Shown in pieces: positions 24,054 through 35,410 of a stretch of DNA of 64,000 nucleotides. Under the pieces are notes generated by a model. That model searched no databases, was not told where the DNA came from, and saw only the letters and a list, made by a program, of their open reading frames with translations. Source of the DNA: Imbricaverruca yamaguchii (taxonomy: Eukaryota; Arthropoda; Thecostraca; Neoverrucidae); assembly GCA_034440575.1 (NCBI GenBank), contig JAOTOL010001547.1, positions 1,042,001 through 1,106,000 of the forward strand, read 5' to 3'. Made by a program: the position numbers and the translations under genes. Positions within the stretch are counted from its first letter, which is position 1, and each line of letters starts with the position of its first letter.

Positions 24054-24648
24054 GCTAGTTTAACCTCCCATTGGAGATATAATCATGGATTGATAATCAA
24101 ATGGGGTATTTTGATATATGAAACACTGCTGTTCTTGTTGCGGCAAGATAATTGTCTAAACTAAGATGTCTAGGAATAAAATGTTGTGAACTCAAAGGTG
24201 CATATTGAAGTATATGTCTATCCTTATTTTCAGTCTGTATTCTCCATCTCAACCTTCCCGTGAGAGGGTAGTTTCTGCCTCCGTCCTCTCTTGTCTTGAT
24301 CTTCCGCCTGCACCAGAAGTCGGCCCCAGCCCAGCCTGTGCCTGCTGAGATCCAGAGTTGCACCACCCGAATGAGACTGAGATCAACTTGCTTGCTGTTA
24401 CTCCAAGGGAAAAGTTCACATTAACAATTTTCTAAATAATGAGTATCTTGGAGACAGCTGCTAATGTGGTCATGTAAACAGCAGGTCAGGGTTTTTGCAC
24501 TGCGGATACAACAAATATGCAACCGATTTAATGGTTCTAGCTTACCATGCAAAAGATTGACAACTTTTAGATGCTTTCCAATTTTTTCCTTCAACAACGG
24601 TAAGCCTGTTGTTGATGCAAAAAAATTGGTTTAATGCCAGCATTGCCA

Positions 24649-25630
24649 TTAACACGCGCCCTGGAGGGCCTCTGAAAATAACGCGCCCTGGAGAGGGGGG
24701 GCGGATTCCGCCCCCCTAAGATCTCAGCTCCTATGAAGGCTAGAGCAACGAAATTCACAGGGTGGATGAGCACGATAGTGAACTCGATTGTGTGCAAAGT
24801 GCATGACCTTAGGTCAATATCTTCAAGGTGAAATGAGGTCAAAATAGCAAATTTTTCTGGTTTTGCGTGGCTTGGCTTGTCATTGTTATGGACCACTGTG
24901 GTTGTGTTTAAATGCTCCAAAATTGGCATTAATGATGTTTTGGACATTACTAATGATGCAATAGAGATGTCAGATCCCCCATTTGACCTCAGGTCACCTA
25001 TATAGGAGCACTGTATTAGGTCATTACCTGCTCCAGTTACCGGAACCGGGCTCCCATCCCGACTGCTCCGTTGGGCGGCTCGGCACAATCGGCTTCGCAA
25101 ATAAAGGAGTGAAATACATGAATAAAGGATGGAAATGCTTAGGCACACAATGACAAACAGTAGATTTCTGGATGTATAGGGAGTAACATGTAAAGTGACA
25201 TCAATCGCATGACAGTCATTTGCATTTATGACACATTCCAGTTGACCAAGTTTGCCTCCATTAGCCTGTCATGAACTTGACCTGACTTGACCTCGGCGAC
25301 CTAACATGACTTTTAAATTATATAGCATAACAATATGCATCAAACAAGTCGCTAGTGTTGTCAAGAACACTTCCCTATTGCCAATATACGGGAAGCGCAT
25401 CAGCGCCGTTTTTTGTGGTCTAGCGCTGTGAATTGTTTTTACTTTAACGGCCCCTAACTTGAAAACTTCTCGGCCGATTTCCACCTTTCTTGCTTTAAAC
25501 AATGCGCCGGTCATTCCTAAGCTGGTACGCGATAAATTTGGCGTATATCGGTCGGTATAATATGGAGTTATGTACGAAAAATCGGAAGGATTGGCGGATT
25601 TCGCCATACCCCCTCTAGAGCGTGTGTTAA
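24649..25630 (+). mobile_element. TTAA MITE, copy 3 (full length)
   Basis: 982 bp from TTAACACGCGCCCTGGAGGG to GAGCGTGTGTTAA. TTAA occurs at both outer boundaries, as in piggyBac-type insertion. The terminal G-run and C-run can pair. The 24591-25148 ORF on the other strand is a by-product. The interior contains a series of TGACCT half-sites near 25270-25315. Confidence 0.92.
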
Positions 25631-25996
25631 CCTGTTATGAACTTGACCTGACTTGACCTCGGTGACTTGACATGACTCTGGAACAATGTAGCATGACAAT
25701 GTACATCAAACAAGTCGCTAGTTTTGCCAAGAACACTTCCTTTTTGCTAGTGTACCGGAAGCGCATCAGCGTCGATATCTGTGATCTGGCGCTAGAAATT
25801 GTTTTTTAATTTAGCGACCCTTAACTCAAAAAATTTTCGGTCGATTTTATGTTTTCTTACTTCAAACAACGCGCCGGTCATTTATTGGCAGGTACACAAA
25901 AAATGGCGTATATCGGCCGGTAAAATCTGGAGTTATCTACGAAAAACCGGAGGGGTGGGCGGATTTCGCCCCCCCCCCCTCCAGGGCGCGTGTTAA
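25627..25996 (+). mobile_element. TTAA MITE, copy 4 (internally deleted)
   Basis: Directly abuts copy 3 and shares its TTAA. It starts at an internal position of the family (CCTGTTATGAACTTGACC, matching CCTGTCATGAACTTGACC in copy 3) and ends with the normal terminus CCAGGGCGCGTGTTAA. The left two-thirds is missing. Confidence 0.88.
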
Positions 25997-26429
25997 ACCA
26001 AAAATAATGACAGGATGGGCACCCTCCAAATCCATCCCAACCTTCATGCAAATCATAGGCACACCATTGGGGGGGGGGGGACGAGGAGGGGCGGAGGCTG
26101 ACGACAAAATCCGAAAGTTGGCCCCCCAAACCTGTGGGCTAGATCCGCCAGTGTCTATATATATATATCCCCATTTATTTGTCCAAATATGGGGCCCACG
26201 AAAATGAATTGGCCGAAATCGGAAGATTCAGGAAAATATGGGGAGAGGCCCATTGGTAGTTATGGGACCCTCTTCAGATATTCGCCAGCCCCCTGGAACA
26301 AATCCAAGTTACGTTACTGCCTGCAGGGAAGGGAAACTGCACTCATTTTCCCTCCCTTGTTTGTGCTAGCAACCAAGCCATATATGTTTTCTTCGGGGAC
26401 GCCCTTCCCCGGGCCTGTGACGCGCCAGT
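25997..26429. other. Non-coding spacer upstream of the T-box gene
   Basis: Contains a G-run of about 12 near 26070, a short TA tract near 26157-26166 and a segment ending in dispersed-repeat-like sequence. No gene seen. Confidence 0.45.
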
Positions 26430-26739
26430 GAGAGGAAGGTGCCTCGTGCCGGCTGTCACCGTCTCCCTGCCGTCGAACACCTGCCCCAGCGTGCTGGTCA
26501 AAGGCTGGAGGGGCAGGCCAACCGTGAGAAACGCCTCGCCCAGGAGCCGTCGGCCCCGCCCCGTCGCGGCCCTCGACCAATGAGCAGGCGCGAGAGGCGT
26601 CCGAGTGGCTGACTGGCTACTGAGGTGGCTGAGATTGTCGCGCTGAGGATCCCCGGCCTAGTTCGCCGGCGAGGCCCACAGACATAGCGTGGCCGGGCCC
26701 GCTCGGCGGCTCCATGTCTCTGAGTCGCGTCTCTGAGTC
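26430..26739 (+). promoter_or_regulatory. CpG-rich region upstream of the T-box start codon
   Basis: A sharp rise in GC and CpG begins near 26395 and continues into exon 1. It is preceded by AT-rich mobile-element sequence. This is the likely promoter and 5' UTR, but no TATA box or initiator could be assigned. Confidence 0.4.
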
Positions 26740-26749
26740 ATGTCTCTGA
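26714..26749 (+). promoter_or_regulatory. Overlapping upstream ORF, 11 codons
   Basis: ATG at 26714 opens a short frame ending TGA at 26747-26749, out of frame with and overlapping the T-box ATG at 26740. Both ATGs lie in three tandem copies of a 13-bp unit (GTCTCTGAGTCGC, GTCTCTGAGTCAT, GTCTCTGAGTCGC) starting at 26716, 26729 and 26742. Such uORFs usually reduce main-ORF translation. Whether it is in the mRNA depends on the transcription start. Confidence 0.6.
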
Positions 26750-26854
26750 GTCGCAGGGCGCGCGCGTTCTCTGTGGCGGCGCTGCTACAGCTGGCTGATG
26801 AGCACCACCAGCAGCGGCACACCGACAGATGTGCCGCGCATGCGGACTCTCCAG
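26740..26854 (+). CDS. TBX15/18/22-like: T-box factor TBX15/18/22-like, exon 1
   Basis: First coding exon of a T-box transcription factor. It starts MSLSRRARAFSVAALL, matching the N-terminal signature of vertebrate TBX22/TBX18/TBX15 (of the form SxRARAFSVEAL). The F-S-V-A-A-L-L core resembles an eh1 Groucho-recruiting motif, and the basic RRAR may help nuclear entry. The exon gives 38 codons plus one base and ends CTCCAG|GTGAGC, a good donor. Phase 1 fits the acceptor TTCATCAG at 27891 exactly, joining as SPG-EEVRP. The start at 26740 is chosen because it begins the conserved motif; the ATG at 26714 is out of frame. Confidence 0.85.
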
Positions 26855-27891
26855 GTGAGCGGTTTGTTTTGTTCCTGCAACGGAGTCCAACATATAATCC
26901 GAGCGATTTCAAGTTAAGTCATGTTGTGATCCAATCAGTGGGTGGTGCCCTCGAAGAAGCTCACTGGACCCACTTCGGCATATGTTTCCTTTGATAATAG
27001 AGCATATCAGGAGCGGGTCAAAGAATAGTCATTGGTTGGGGGTGGGGAACTTGTTTGGATGATCACCATATATTCAGAGGGTCATCCATCACTGCGGAAG
27101 TATCCGGATCCGCCACCAAATTTTCCTCGGCATTTTTTAAGCATCAGGGTGCGGGAAAATGGCGGGGTGCACTCAAGCTTTCCCGGGGAGGGGCCATTCC
27201 CACCTACCTACTTTCGGGGCTCGAATATATTTTACGGGCTGTGCCAATTTTTTATCCGTCCCGGGTCAGTTTGTTCGGGCCATGGCACCAGTTTTCAGGC
27301 ACCCGCTGTCTATTTTTCCCAAATGCACACTCCGGTGCACACCCGAATACATACCATATGCACTGACGGGAATTGTACAGTCCCAGCGATATTTTGGGCC
27401 ACTGCGATTTTCTGGCGTTGGCGCCAATTTTCTGGGCCTCGCTGTGTATATTCAGACCCCTGTCGCGAAGTTTGGAAGGCAGAAATTTGTGGGCCTCAAC
27501 TAGGGACGTGTGGGCCTCAACATCCCCAATGTGTGGGCCTCAACTGTGTGGCCGATGTTGGATGGGCGGGGCCGGTCGCTCCCAGGTTCCTACGAACCTC
27601 TGGCATGGCCGGTGCCGCGCCAGGACCGTACGTAACCATGGACAGGATCACCATGGCGGACATTGACATACAAACATAAGCTTTTAATGGTTTTTGTCTC
27701 AGTTATGGGCGCAAAATGACCCTAGATGTCGACGCGCCCTTAAACTCCAATCCACCACCAATGGTTTTTGTCGGGCCCCAGGAAGCGTGGCTTCATCGGC
27801 GCCCTGAGCGCTGACCGCCTGCTCACATTAGTCAGGTGACACTGCTCACACATTATGGTAACACACTGTGACATCATGCTCACTTCATCAG
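26855..27891 (+). other. Intron 1 of the T-box gene
   Basis: GTGAGC...TTCATCAG intron of 1,037 bp. It contains low-complexity sequence with TTTTGGGC/GGGCCTC phrases (about 27120-27560) and, at about 27703-27760, a segment related to the SINE-tail-like sequence at 45673 (ATGGGCGC(A/T)AAATGACC, then GCGCCCT(T/A)AAACTC). The 215-codon ORF across it is not supported. Confidence 0.7.
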
Positions 27892-28732
27892 GTGAAGAGG
27901 TCCGGCCGCGAACGACTGGGTCGGCGTGCGTTCAGACCAGTGACGTCTCCGCCGCCGGCATATCCGCATCTGACCGAGTCGGCCCCGCCACGCGGCGGGT
28001 GGGTCCGCTCCGGGATGCCGCCGCCTGTAGGTGCCGGCCGGCGGGGTCGGGTCAGGTCAGCGCGCTGCTAGCCGACGGCGGCTGCGTGGCGCGCTGCGCC
28101 GACGCAGCCGCCAGCCGGCCGGCCGACGGCGCAGCGACCGCCCGTCGAGACGAGCTCGCGACCGACGACTGCCCACAGTCGTGGTCACCGCAGCACGGCC
28201 GCGGCGGGTCACGTGCCGGACCGCAGCACGGCCGCGGCGGGTCACGTGACGTGCCGCAGCACGGCCGCGGCGGGTCACGTGCCGGACCGCAGCACGGCCG
28301 CGGCGGGTCACGTGACCGCTGTGACGGCGACACCAGTCGTGGGTCGGACGACCGTGCTGAAGGCGTGCCGGCGGCCGAGACCGCCGCGCGGCCCGGCTCG
28401 CTCCCGGCCGCGTGCGCGTCGCCTGTGTCGTCGCCCGACCGCGGGAGCCGCCTCTTGCTCCCCGCCGAGCCCGACTCGCCCCCGGCTGGACAACGCTCCC
28501 CGCTCCCTGTGGCTGTTGACGGCCACTCGCCGCTCGCCGCCGCGAATGGTCACCAGTCCCCGCCCCCGGGCGGGGGCGGGCGAGAGCCGAGCCCAGGACC
28601 GGGGCTGGCCGCCGCGCAGCGGAAGCACCTCCGTCCAGAAGAGCTGGGCATCACGGCCGAGCTGTGTTCACGCGACCTGTGGCTCGAGTTCTACGAGCAC
28701 GGCACCGAGATGATCATCACCAAGATGGGCAG
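27892..28732 (+). CDS. TBX15/18/22-like: T-box factor TBX15/18/22-like, exon 2
   Basis: An 841-bp GC-rich exon joining exon 1 in phase 1 and ending GGCAG|GTGAGG in phase 2. It encodes a long disordered linker rich in Ala, Arg, Gly, Pro and Ser, including four in-frame 11-residue repeats (QHGRGGSRAGP theme). It then starts the T-box: ELCSRDLWLEFYEHGTEMII to TKMG, about residues 295-318 of the predicted protein. LW.xF..xGTEMIITKxGR is diagnostic of T-box DNA-binding domains. The linker is longer than in typical vertebrate paralogues. A SINE is inserted 90 bp past the donor. Confidence 0.9.
28190..28321 (+). repeat. 33-bp in-frame exonic repeat, four copies
   Basis: Units start at 28190, 28223, 28256 and 28289, each containing GCAGCACGGCCGCGGCGGG followed by TCACGTG. 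They encode QHGRGGSRAGP, QHGRGGSRDVP, QHGRGGSRAGP and QHGRGGSRDRC. The 33-bp length preserves the reading frame. Every unit carries a CACGTG palindrome (E-box core). Confidence 0.95.
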
Positions 28733-28824
28733 GTGAGGCGAGCGCCGGCTGGTCGACAGCCACCGTCTGGGCTGTCTGTCAACGACACAGCCGTCGACAG
28801 ACAGACAGATAGTAGAGCTCCCGT

Positions 28825-28988
28825 TGGTTGGTTATTGGTTTTACGACGCATCGACCGTTGAGTCATGTAGCGTCGTCAATTTCGAACGCCGATTGGTCGC
28901 GGGAGAAGAATAGCGACAGGTCAGACTCAAACTCACAACCTTTCGCTTATGAGACGAGCAACCTGCCCCTAGACTACTCGTCCCCTGC
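28825..28988 (-). mobile_element. tRNA-derived SINE, family 1, copy 2
   Basis: Same family as 13235-13392 (shared TTGGTTATTGGTTTTACGAC, then GAGTCATGTAGCGTCG). It is flanked by a perfect 11-bp duplication AGAGCTCCCGT (28814-28824 and 28989-28999). The head, on -, has a degraded B-box. It lies in intron 2 close to the exon 2 donor. Confidence 0.92.
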
Positions 28989-29924
28989 AGAGCTCCCGTG
29001 ATTTCTTCACTGGTCATACACTACAGCGGTGCATGTCGTGGGACAATGCTGTACCGGTGACGTCACGACCCTGACGGTCACTGACGACACCCCAAATCGA
29101 ACAGCCGCCCTGAGAATCGGACGAGACTCACGCTTCGACAGCCAACACGTTACGCGGCCCGACACCACCCGCTACGCCACGTGCTGCTGAATCGAATGGA
29201 ATATTGTTCATTGTTGTCAAGTGTCCGACATTGTTTTATGAACATAAATGATTTGCACTGTTATTTGTGAGGAAAATATCCGCTTCTGGCTGGTTTCGTG
29301 GGTGTGGGCGTCCCCACGGCGTGAAAGCCAGCCCACTGAAATTGGCTAAATTTAACACTAAACCTGTGGCGATAATAAAGTGGCTGCAGCCATTTTATTT
29401 TCAACGTTTGTTTTTCATATTCGTCATTGTTAAAAATCATTTTTGGGACGAAAAGTTCGACCAAAATGAGCTAGTTTCACTCCTTGTCACTGCCTTTGAA
29501 CATCCAGCTATATGCCGTATTGTCGAATGTTTCAGACAGAAGCGTCCTTCCAGGTGTTTTCGTAGTGGCGCCGCTCCCAAGAAATCGCGCCCCTCATGAC
29601 AATTGCCCCATGACAATTTCTGGATCCACCCCTGATTACAACATTGATCTCTCGTGGTTATGAACTCCGGCTGGTTATAAAATCGTGTGAGTTCACGTGT
29701 TGAATCTCTTGCAAATTTGACAACTTCCGTTGAACCATTTAGAGGAAAGCGGACATGTATATTGTAAAATATGTATACTGTATATGTCCAGAACAGCAGT
29801 GTGGCAGTGTAAATTAAAAACCATCGATGAAAGCGCCGTCCGAGCAGATTATGACGGATTTTAGCTTTTAATGTAGAGCTTCTAGCCACTGAATCATTGT
29901 ACACACACCGGACTTTCGGTACCT

Positions 29925-31190
29925 TCCAAATCATCTTGATAAATTGACATTCGGATACCTTACGGCAAGCCACGTCAAATGCAAAATGAAGCCATAGCGA
30001 CAAAACGTGAGGACTTCGAGGAATATTTTTTTTTTTAATTAAAAGAAGAATTAAGAATACAAGAAATACAACTAACCATTGACATTCAGACTGGACCCGA
30101 CATGTCTCGGGTTGAAATGTTACTCGAGGGTTACCCACGGGCTATTTCTTGACACCAACCATGGGCGGCCGATGAAATGAGTTCGACCTTTGACTTTGCA
30201 AATTAATGTGATTTCTGAACGGTTTGCCAGAGTACCTCACAGTGCGTTGAACGACATCCACGTGCTGAAAATTGAAGACATAGCGACGAGGCGCGATAAC
30301 TTCGAGCAATTTCAGCTAAACTTCGATATTGTGGTTTGACATTGACATGTCCCGGTTACACGAGATTCACCACGGGCTATTGCTTGATACCAGATGTGGG
30401 TAGATCAGGGCGAAGAACAAAATGCGAGGCGACCGAAGAAATCGATTTGACCTACGACCTTTGAAATTAGTACGATTTCGTAGCATTATAATACGGCACA
30501 AGCCACGTCGAATGACATTCACTTGGCGCAAATTGAACCATGGAGACGAGTCGCTTCGAGGACTTCAAAAAAATAAACCTTGCCTTGAACCTTGAGGTTT
30601 GACCTCGACATATCCCGGCTTCAAAATGTTACTCGAATGGTAACCATGGGCGATCGCTTGATGGTGGATCTGGGTAGACTTTGGCGACCCACCGACAAAA
30701 AAAATGCGAGGCTACCGAAGAAATCAACTTGAATTTTAACCCGTTGAGATTATTACGAAATATCAACTTTCTGGCACGATACAACAAGTGACGTCGAATA
30801 ACATCCATTTTCTGCAAATTGAAGCCGTAGCGATGAAACGCGAGGTAATCGAAAAACTCAGCCAAACAGTTGACCTTGACATGTTGCGGTTCGAAAAATT
30901 ACTCAGGTGTTCAGCACTGGGTATTGCTTGATACCAGATTTGGATGGGTTTGGGCGAAAACGAAGTAAAATTGAACATACCGGATGATCAGCTTGGCCTT
31001 TGTCCTGGAAAAAATAATTCGATTGCTTAACGTTCTGAACAAGCCACGTTTGTCCTTGAGATGTAACGGTTTAAAGGGTTACACAATGGTTCATCACGGG
31101 TTATCACCTGTATTCATATTCGGGTAGGTTTTGGTGAAAACAAAAAATTGGAGGCGACCGAAGAGACCGGTTTGCTTTGGACCTTGACCA
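29925..31190. repeat. Ancient tandem repeat, about 275 bp period
   Basis: Four to five strongly diverged copies. Anchors such as AAATTGAAGCC(G/A)TAGCGA(T/C) occur near 29980, 30270, 30535 and 30815; (A/T)CCACGGGCTATTGCTTGATACCAG-type sequence recurs near 30370, 30640 and 30920; and GAGGC(G/T)ACCGAAGA recurs near 30425, 30710 and 31150. Spacing is 265-285 bp. Confidence 0.8.
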
Positions 31191-32702
31191 TTAGCATGCG
31201 CACGTCCGGGTGGGGGTCAGATATCTTCCCCCTTCGGTTTTTCCTAATTTGCCGCCATACTAATCGAGTTAGCAAGGCCAAACATCGCATGGCTGCTCAT
31301 TTCTCTTTTCCGCATATCCTCATACATTTTAAACCCTGGGTCATCTTAGGTCAGATCACCAGGTCAGGCGAAGTGACCCAACTGCACTCTGAGTTCTATG
31401 TGGCATAACTTCCACAATAATTGGGCGGTTGATTTCAAACTTATAACACGCCATGATCTCATCAGGGACCATGATATATATTTTTTTTTTATCGTAGCAT
31501 TGACCTGAGGTCACGTCGCGGTCATGGCTTCCCCATTATAGGGCTATGGTAAAATATACAAATGTTTCCTGGTTACATATTTGCTCTCGGAATTATCTCA
31601 CAACGGTTGTGGCGTGTAGTTGGAAACTATACTCAATCTTACCCCTCACAATTTTGCTCAGTGACCTCACCAAGGTTATCTGTGGCCACCTGAAATCACT
31701 AGCACATTTCTGCGCATTGTATCGCACTGCATTGAGCTAGAAGCCTGAAATTATCGTCATTGTGCTTGTATCGCCAAGACGTGACGATTGATACATTACA
31801 TGCCCTCCCTAGGCTACTTCATTACATTGACAGGAGGTCATAGTTTCGGTTGACCTGATCTTAAATCACACCGGCTATCGTCGATAGCACATGTCAATGA
31901 CTGTCGAATAGCGTTCGCCGTTTGTTTCTATCTGTTACAGGTCCTGATATATGTGTCAATATCTGAGAGTCCCACCCGATCTGGTCGAATTTGACCTATG
32001 ATGACCCAATGACCTGAATATTGACCTGAGCGAAAACATGACCGAACCACTTTCAATAGAGCCTGTCACCAGCCATCCGGCGCCGTTTTCCGTTTGTCGC
32101 TACCTAGCATAGTTCTAGAGATCTTAGGGGGGCAGATATCTGCCCCCCGGACATGCGAAGTTGGCGCGGACCGCCGGACGTGCGAATGTTAACGTGGTAA
32201 TGCGAGACCTATGCAGTTGTTTCCAGCGTCATCAGTGCAAGCAGAAGCATTTGTGGTAATTGATTCCAACGATCATAAACCCGTCGCTGAATACCAATGT
32301 CAATGCAAATACGCCTCTGGCGAACTCGTCGCTGAATACGAATGCGAATACGACGTTAACTTGACATACGTGCTAAGGACTGCCCATGACTCCCCTCAAT
32401 GGTACTGAAGATACCCAAGGACACCCAGTGACGTTTCCTCAACATATATCAATATATGCGAAGGATGATGCAGCCTAAGACGAATAAAGCCTTGCGATAA
32501 TGAAAATGTGTTGCCTCGCAAAGACAATTTTTGCTACCCAAGCGAGAACGCCAGATGACCAAGTCATGTTATTCAAGAATGGCCCGGAAGCGAACATTTC
32601 TAACGTTTGCTGATATACCATTCAGAAATTTTGTGACGACAGATAGCCCGTGAAGTTCGTTGATTGGCTAGATAGGCTTCTAGCATTTACGGTGATTCTC
32701 TT
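31191..32702. other. Intronic sequence dense in TGACCT/AGGTCA words
   Basis: Recurring half-sites include TTGACCTGAGGTCACG near 31500, GTGACCTCACC near 31667, GAGGTCATAG near 31837 and CAATGACCTGAATATTGACC near 32004. No gene was found. The 32211-32408 ORF shows no domain. Confidence 0.45.
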
Positions 32703-32736
32703 GCATATATATATATATATATGCAAGATATATATA

Positions 32737-32798
<62 letters not shown>
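32703..32798. repeat. (AT)n microsatellite
   Basis: Alternating TA interrupted once by a GCAAGA word. Simple repeat. Confidence 0.98.
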
Positions 32799-32801
<3 letters not shown>

Positions 32802-34892
32802 CTTTTTTCTTTCTTACTTCATAAATGATGACGTATAATTTTGCGGGGATCATAATCAGGCAGCTGAGGCCTGGGGGAGACGAAAGAAATTGAAGAGGAC
32901 AAATCGCTACGTTTCAGAAATTGGGGAGATATGTCCCCCATCATCCCCCAGCGGTAACACCCATGATCTGGAAAACGACACGTTCAGGAACTTGTTTCTA
33001 CTGGTGGATAGGGCTTTGACTCCTTGAATTGGCTTCCATCACAGCATACAACCGTAGTGGCTTACTTTTTCCGCATTTTTAAATTCCTGGCATGATGTGC
33101 CATCATAATATTGACAACAGATGCTGTGTCTATCTGCCAGTGTCAACGTTTGCTTGTACTTTTATTATCATATTACCAAATTATTTCGACCTCATCAGGG
33201 TTTTCACACCTTCGCCTGCTACCCTCCACTCCATGAAACATAAATTCCAGGACACTGCCCTAGACTTACACGCAGCAGCCCAAAGGTGGCTGAGTCAATG
33301 ATGCCAACTGCAACAATTTTTGCCTATCCGCTAAATACGTAATAAAAATAGCGTGAAAGTTGTAGCCTGACCCGACCCCAAGCCATTTAACCTCGGAACA
33401 TCTATACGTTGCAGCGAAACAAAGAGATGTGAAAGTCAGGATTGACCCGTTTGCATACTGGGAACATTTCTGAAACGTACCAGAACTGAGAGAAAATTGA
33501 TTAAATTGATCGCAAATTATTCTTGTTGGCAGCTTCAAAGTTTCCGATAATCTGACACAAGAAGGTTCCCCATTCGGGTTAGCATGATTCTCACGCTTTT
33601 GTGTACTATTTATTCATGTATGTCTTATGAGCAAGTGGTAGGCGTATCGCACTCATTGCATCTCAGTGTGCACGTAACATGTGCGAATTCATACGGTTTT
33701 GGATTCTAACCTACCGGAAGCCGGAGCTGTCCGCCAGAATGAGGCACCAGAGGTTTGACGCTCTATCGCCTGAAAATTATCGAATGACTATGACTAATCG
33801 TTGTTTACGTGCCTCTCAACCCCTTAGGGTTATAACTCACAATAACAATTAAATTGCAGCAGGTTGTATGCCGTTGCGCATCACATTGTGCGATTTTCTG
33901 CCGATTAACGCTGCTCTTGTTCTCTTTGGTACAAAAATATGTCATGGGCCCAGTTGATCGTCATTTCAGCCCATGTGATGCATTACGTGACATTGAGCAC
34001 AGTTGATCGTCATGAAATATACCTCCTACGTTGGACAAATATGACCCAACTGGAAAGTCAAGCTGGCTTAACAATGACCACTTGAAAGCCAAACTGGCTT
34101 ACCAGTGACTGTGAGTGATACAGAGCCATGTTCCCTGGTGATGGCCAGCACAGTTTCTGAAGCAAATCGTGCTTTTTGATCACCCCAAATATTCTCAACG
34201 ATTCTCACATCTTGAATTCTAGAAATATTATTGTGAGTCCTGAGGTAAATTAGTTCAAGAAAGCGAGGAAGCTTGCCCAGAGGTGGAGCTTTGAACACTG
34301 GGGTGCGAGGTGCCCCTTCAAAACTAGCGTGCGTCCCCGAATAATTTAAGCTGTTACCATGAGGCCCTATGGAGTACCCCCAACCAATTTGGATCATCCG
34401 ACTTCCTCCATGCATTCCGCTCCTATGATTTTGGTGAAGTACTACCCCTGAGCCCGCCTACACAGCATAGTTGTCAAACCAGAGACAATTACCAGTTCCC
34501 TCAAAGGGAAGATAGTTGTAATTGAGTCTCATGACGTTGCATGAGAAGGAATGACTAAAAGCCGCAGTCTTGCCAATCATGCCTTTAGCATGCGGACGTC
34601 CCTGTCAAGACTCACCTTCCTCCTCCTCCCCGACTTGAAAATCGTTCACACGCACTGCGAAGAATGTCCTAATGTGCATCACGAAGCTGCCAAAACACGC
34701 ACATGTCGCACACGCCAACAAAGAGCACCGCAAGTGGTTAAAAAACCTACACGGTAAGTTCGAACTTTCTGCGTCATGCCCCAGCTACTGAATGATGCAT
34801 TAAATGTAATGAATCGGCTTTGAGATAGACCTTTGCTGTGATTGTTTTGAATTTACGACACACCCAGCAGCTGAAACAACATGGCGTCGCCT

Positions 34893-34992
34893 GCCCCCAT
34901 TCCTCGCAGGAAGGGCGGGCACCGCGGGAATTGAACCCCGCAACTCAGGCTTGCCGGACGCCCAGCTTAACCACTGAGCTACCGACGCCCCA
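34893..34992 (-). mobile_element. tRNA-like SINE head or tRNA pseudogene
   Basis: On the - strand it reads GGGGCGTCGGTAGCTCAGTG, with A-box TAGCTCAGTGG and B-box-like GGGTTCAATTCCC, i.e. a tRNA-like promoter region. No intact cloverleaf was traced, so a tRNA-derived SINE or pseudogene is more likely than a working tRNA. Confidence 0.65.
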
Positions 34993-35194
34993 GGCGTTTG
35001 CTGGAGCTGAAAATGTTAATTATATATGAATGACGTATATGTGCATGCATATTTGTAGGCGTAGATACGTTTCGTTAACATGAATATCGTACATACCTAT
35101 GAGGATTAATGTCATTCGACAAACTTGGAAATTGTTGGAGCAAACAGCGCATTCTGGAAGCTGATGGGTTATGTGGTCCCCAGTTTCCAGCCTT

Positions 35195-35410
35195 CCGTGA
35201 ATACCTTCATGGCTGTACCGGCATTCTGTGTTTACGCTCATGGCTGTCCATACAGGCTCTCTGTGATAACCTTCAGGGCTGTACAGACCCTCTGTGGTTA
35301 CGTTCATGGCTGTACTGGTCCTCTGTGATTGTGCTTATGGCTGTAACGTCCCTCTGTGATTACGCGTACAGCGGTACAGGCCCTCAGTGATTACCTCCAT
35401 GGCTGTGCCG
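35195..35410. repeat. Tandem repeat, about 28-31 bp, seven copies
   Basis: Imperfect units of (C/T)ATGGCTGTACTGG(T/C)CCTCTGTGATTAC type. It lies about 500 bp before exon 3 of the T-box gene. Confidence 0.85.

Noticed and set aside
27032..27679. 215-codon ORF just before exon 2
   Set aside because: It lies within intron 1, ends before the exon 2 acceptor and has low-complexity phrases also seen near 43 kb, which suggests repeat sequence.
29437..30138. 233-codon - strand ORF in intron 2
   Set aside because: Its 3' half looks like dispersed mobile-element sequence (HEGRDFLGAAPLRKHLEG) and the 5' half overlaps the diverged tandem repeat. No domain or splice support.
34893..34992. Functional tRNA gene
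   Set aside because: Only promoter-box-like sequences are clear; a full cloverleaf with paired acceptor stem was not found.
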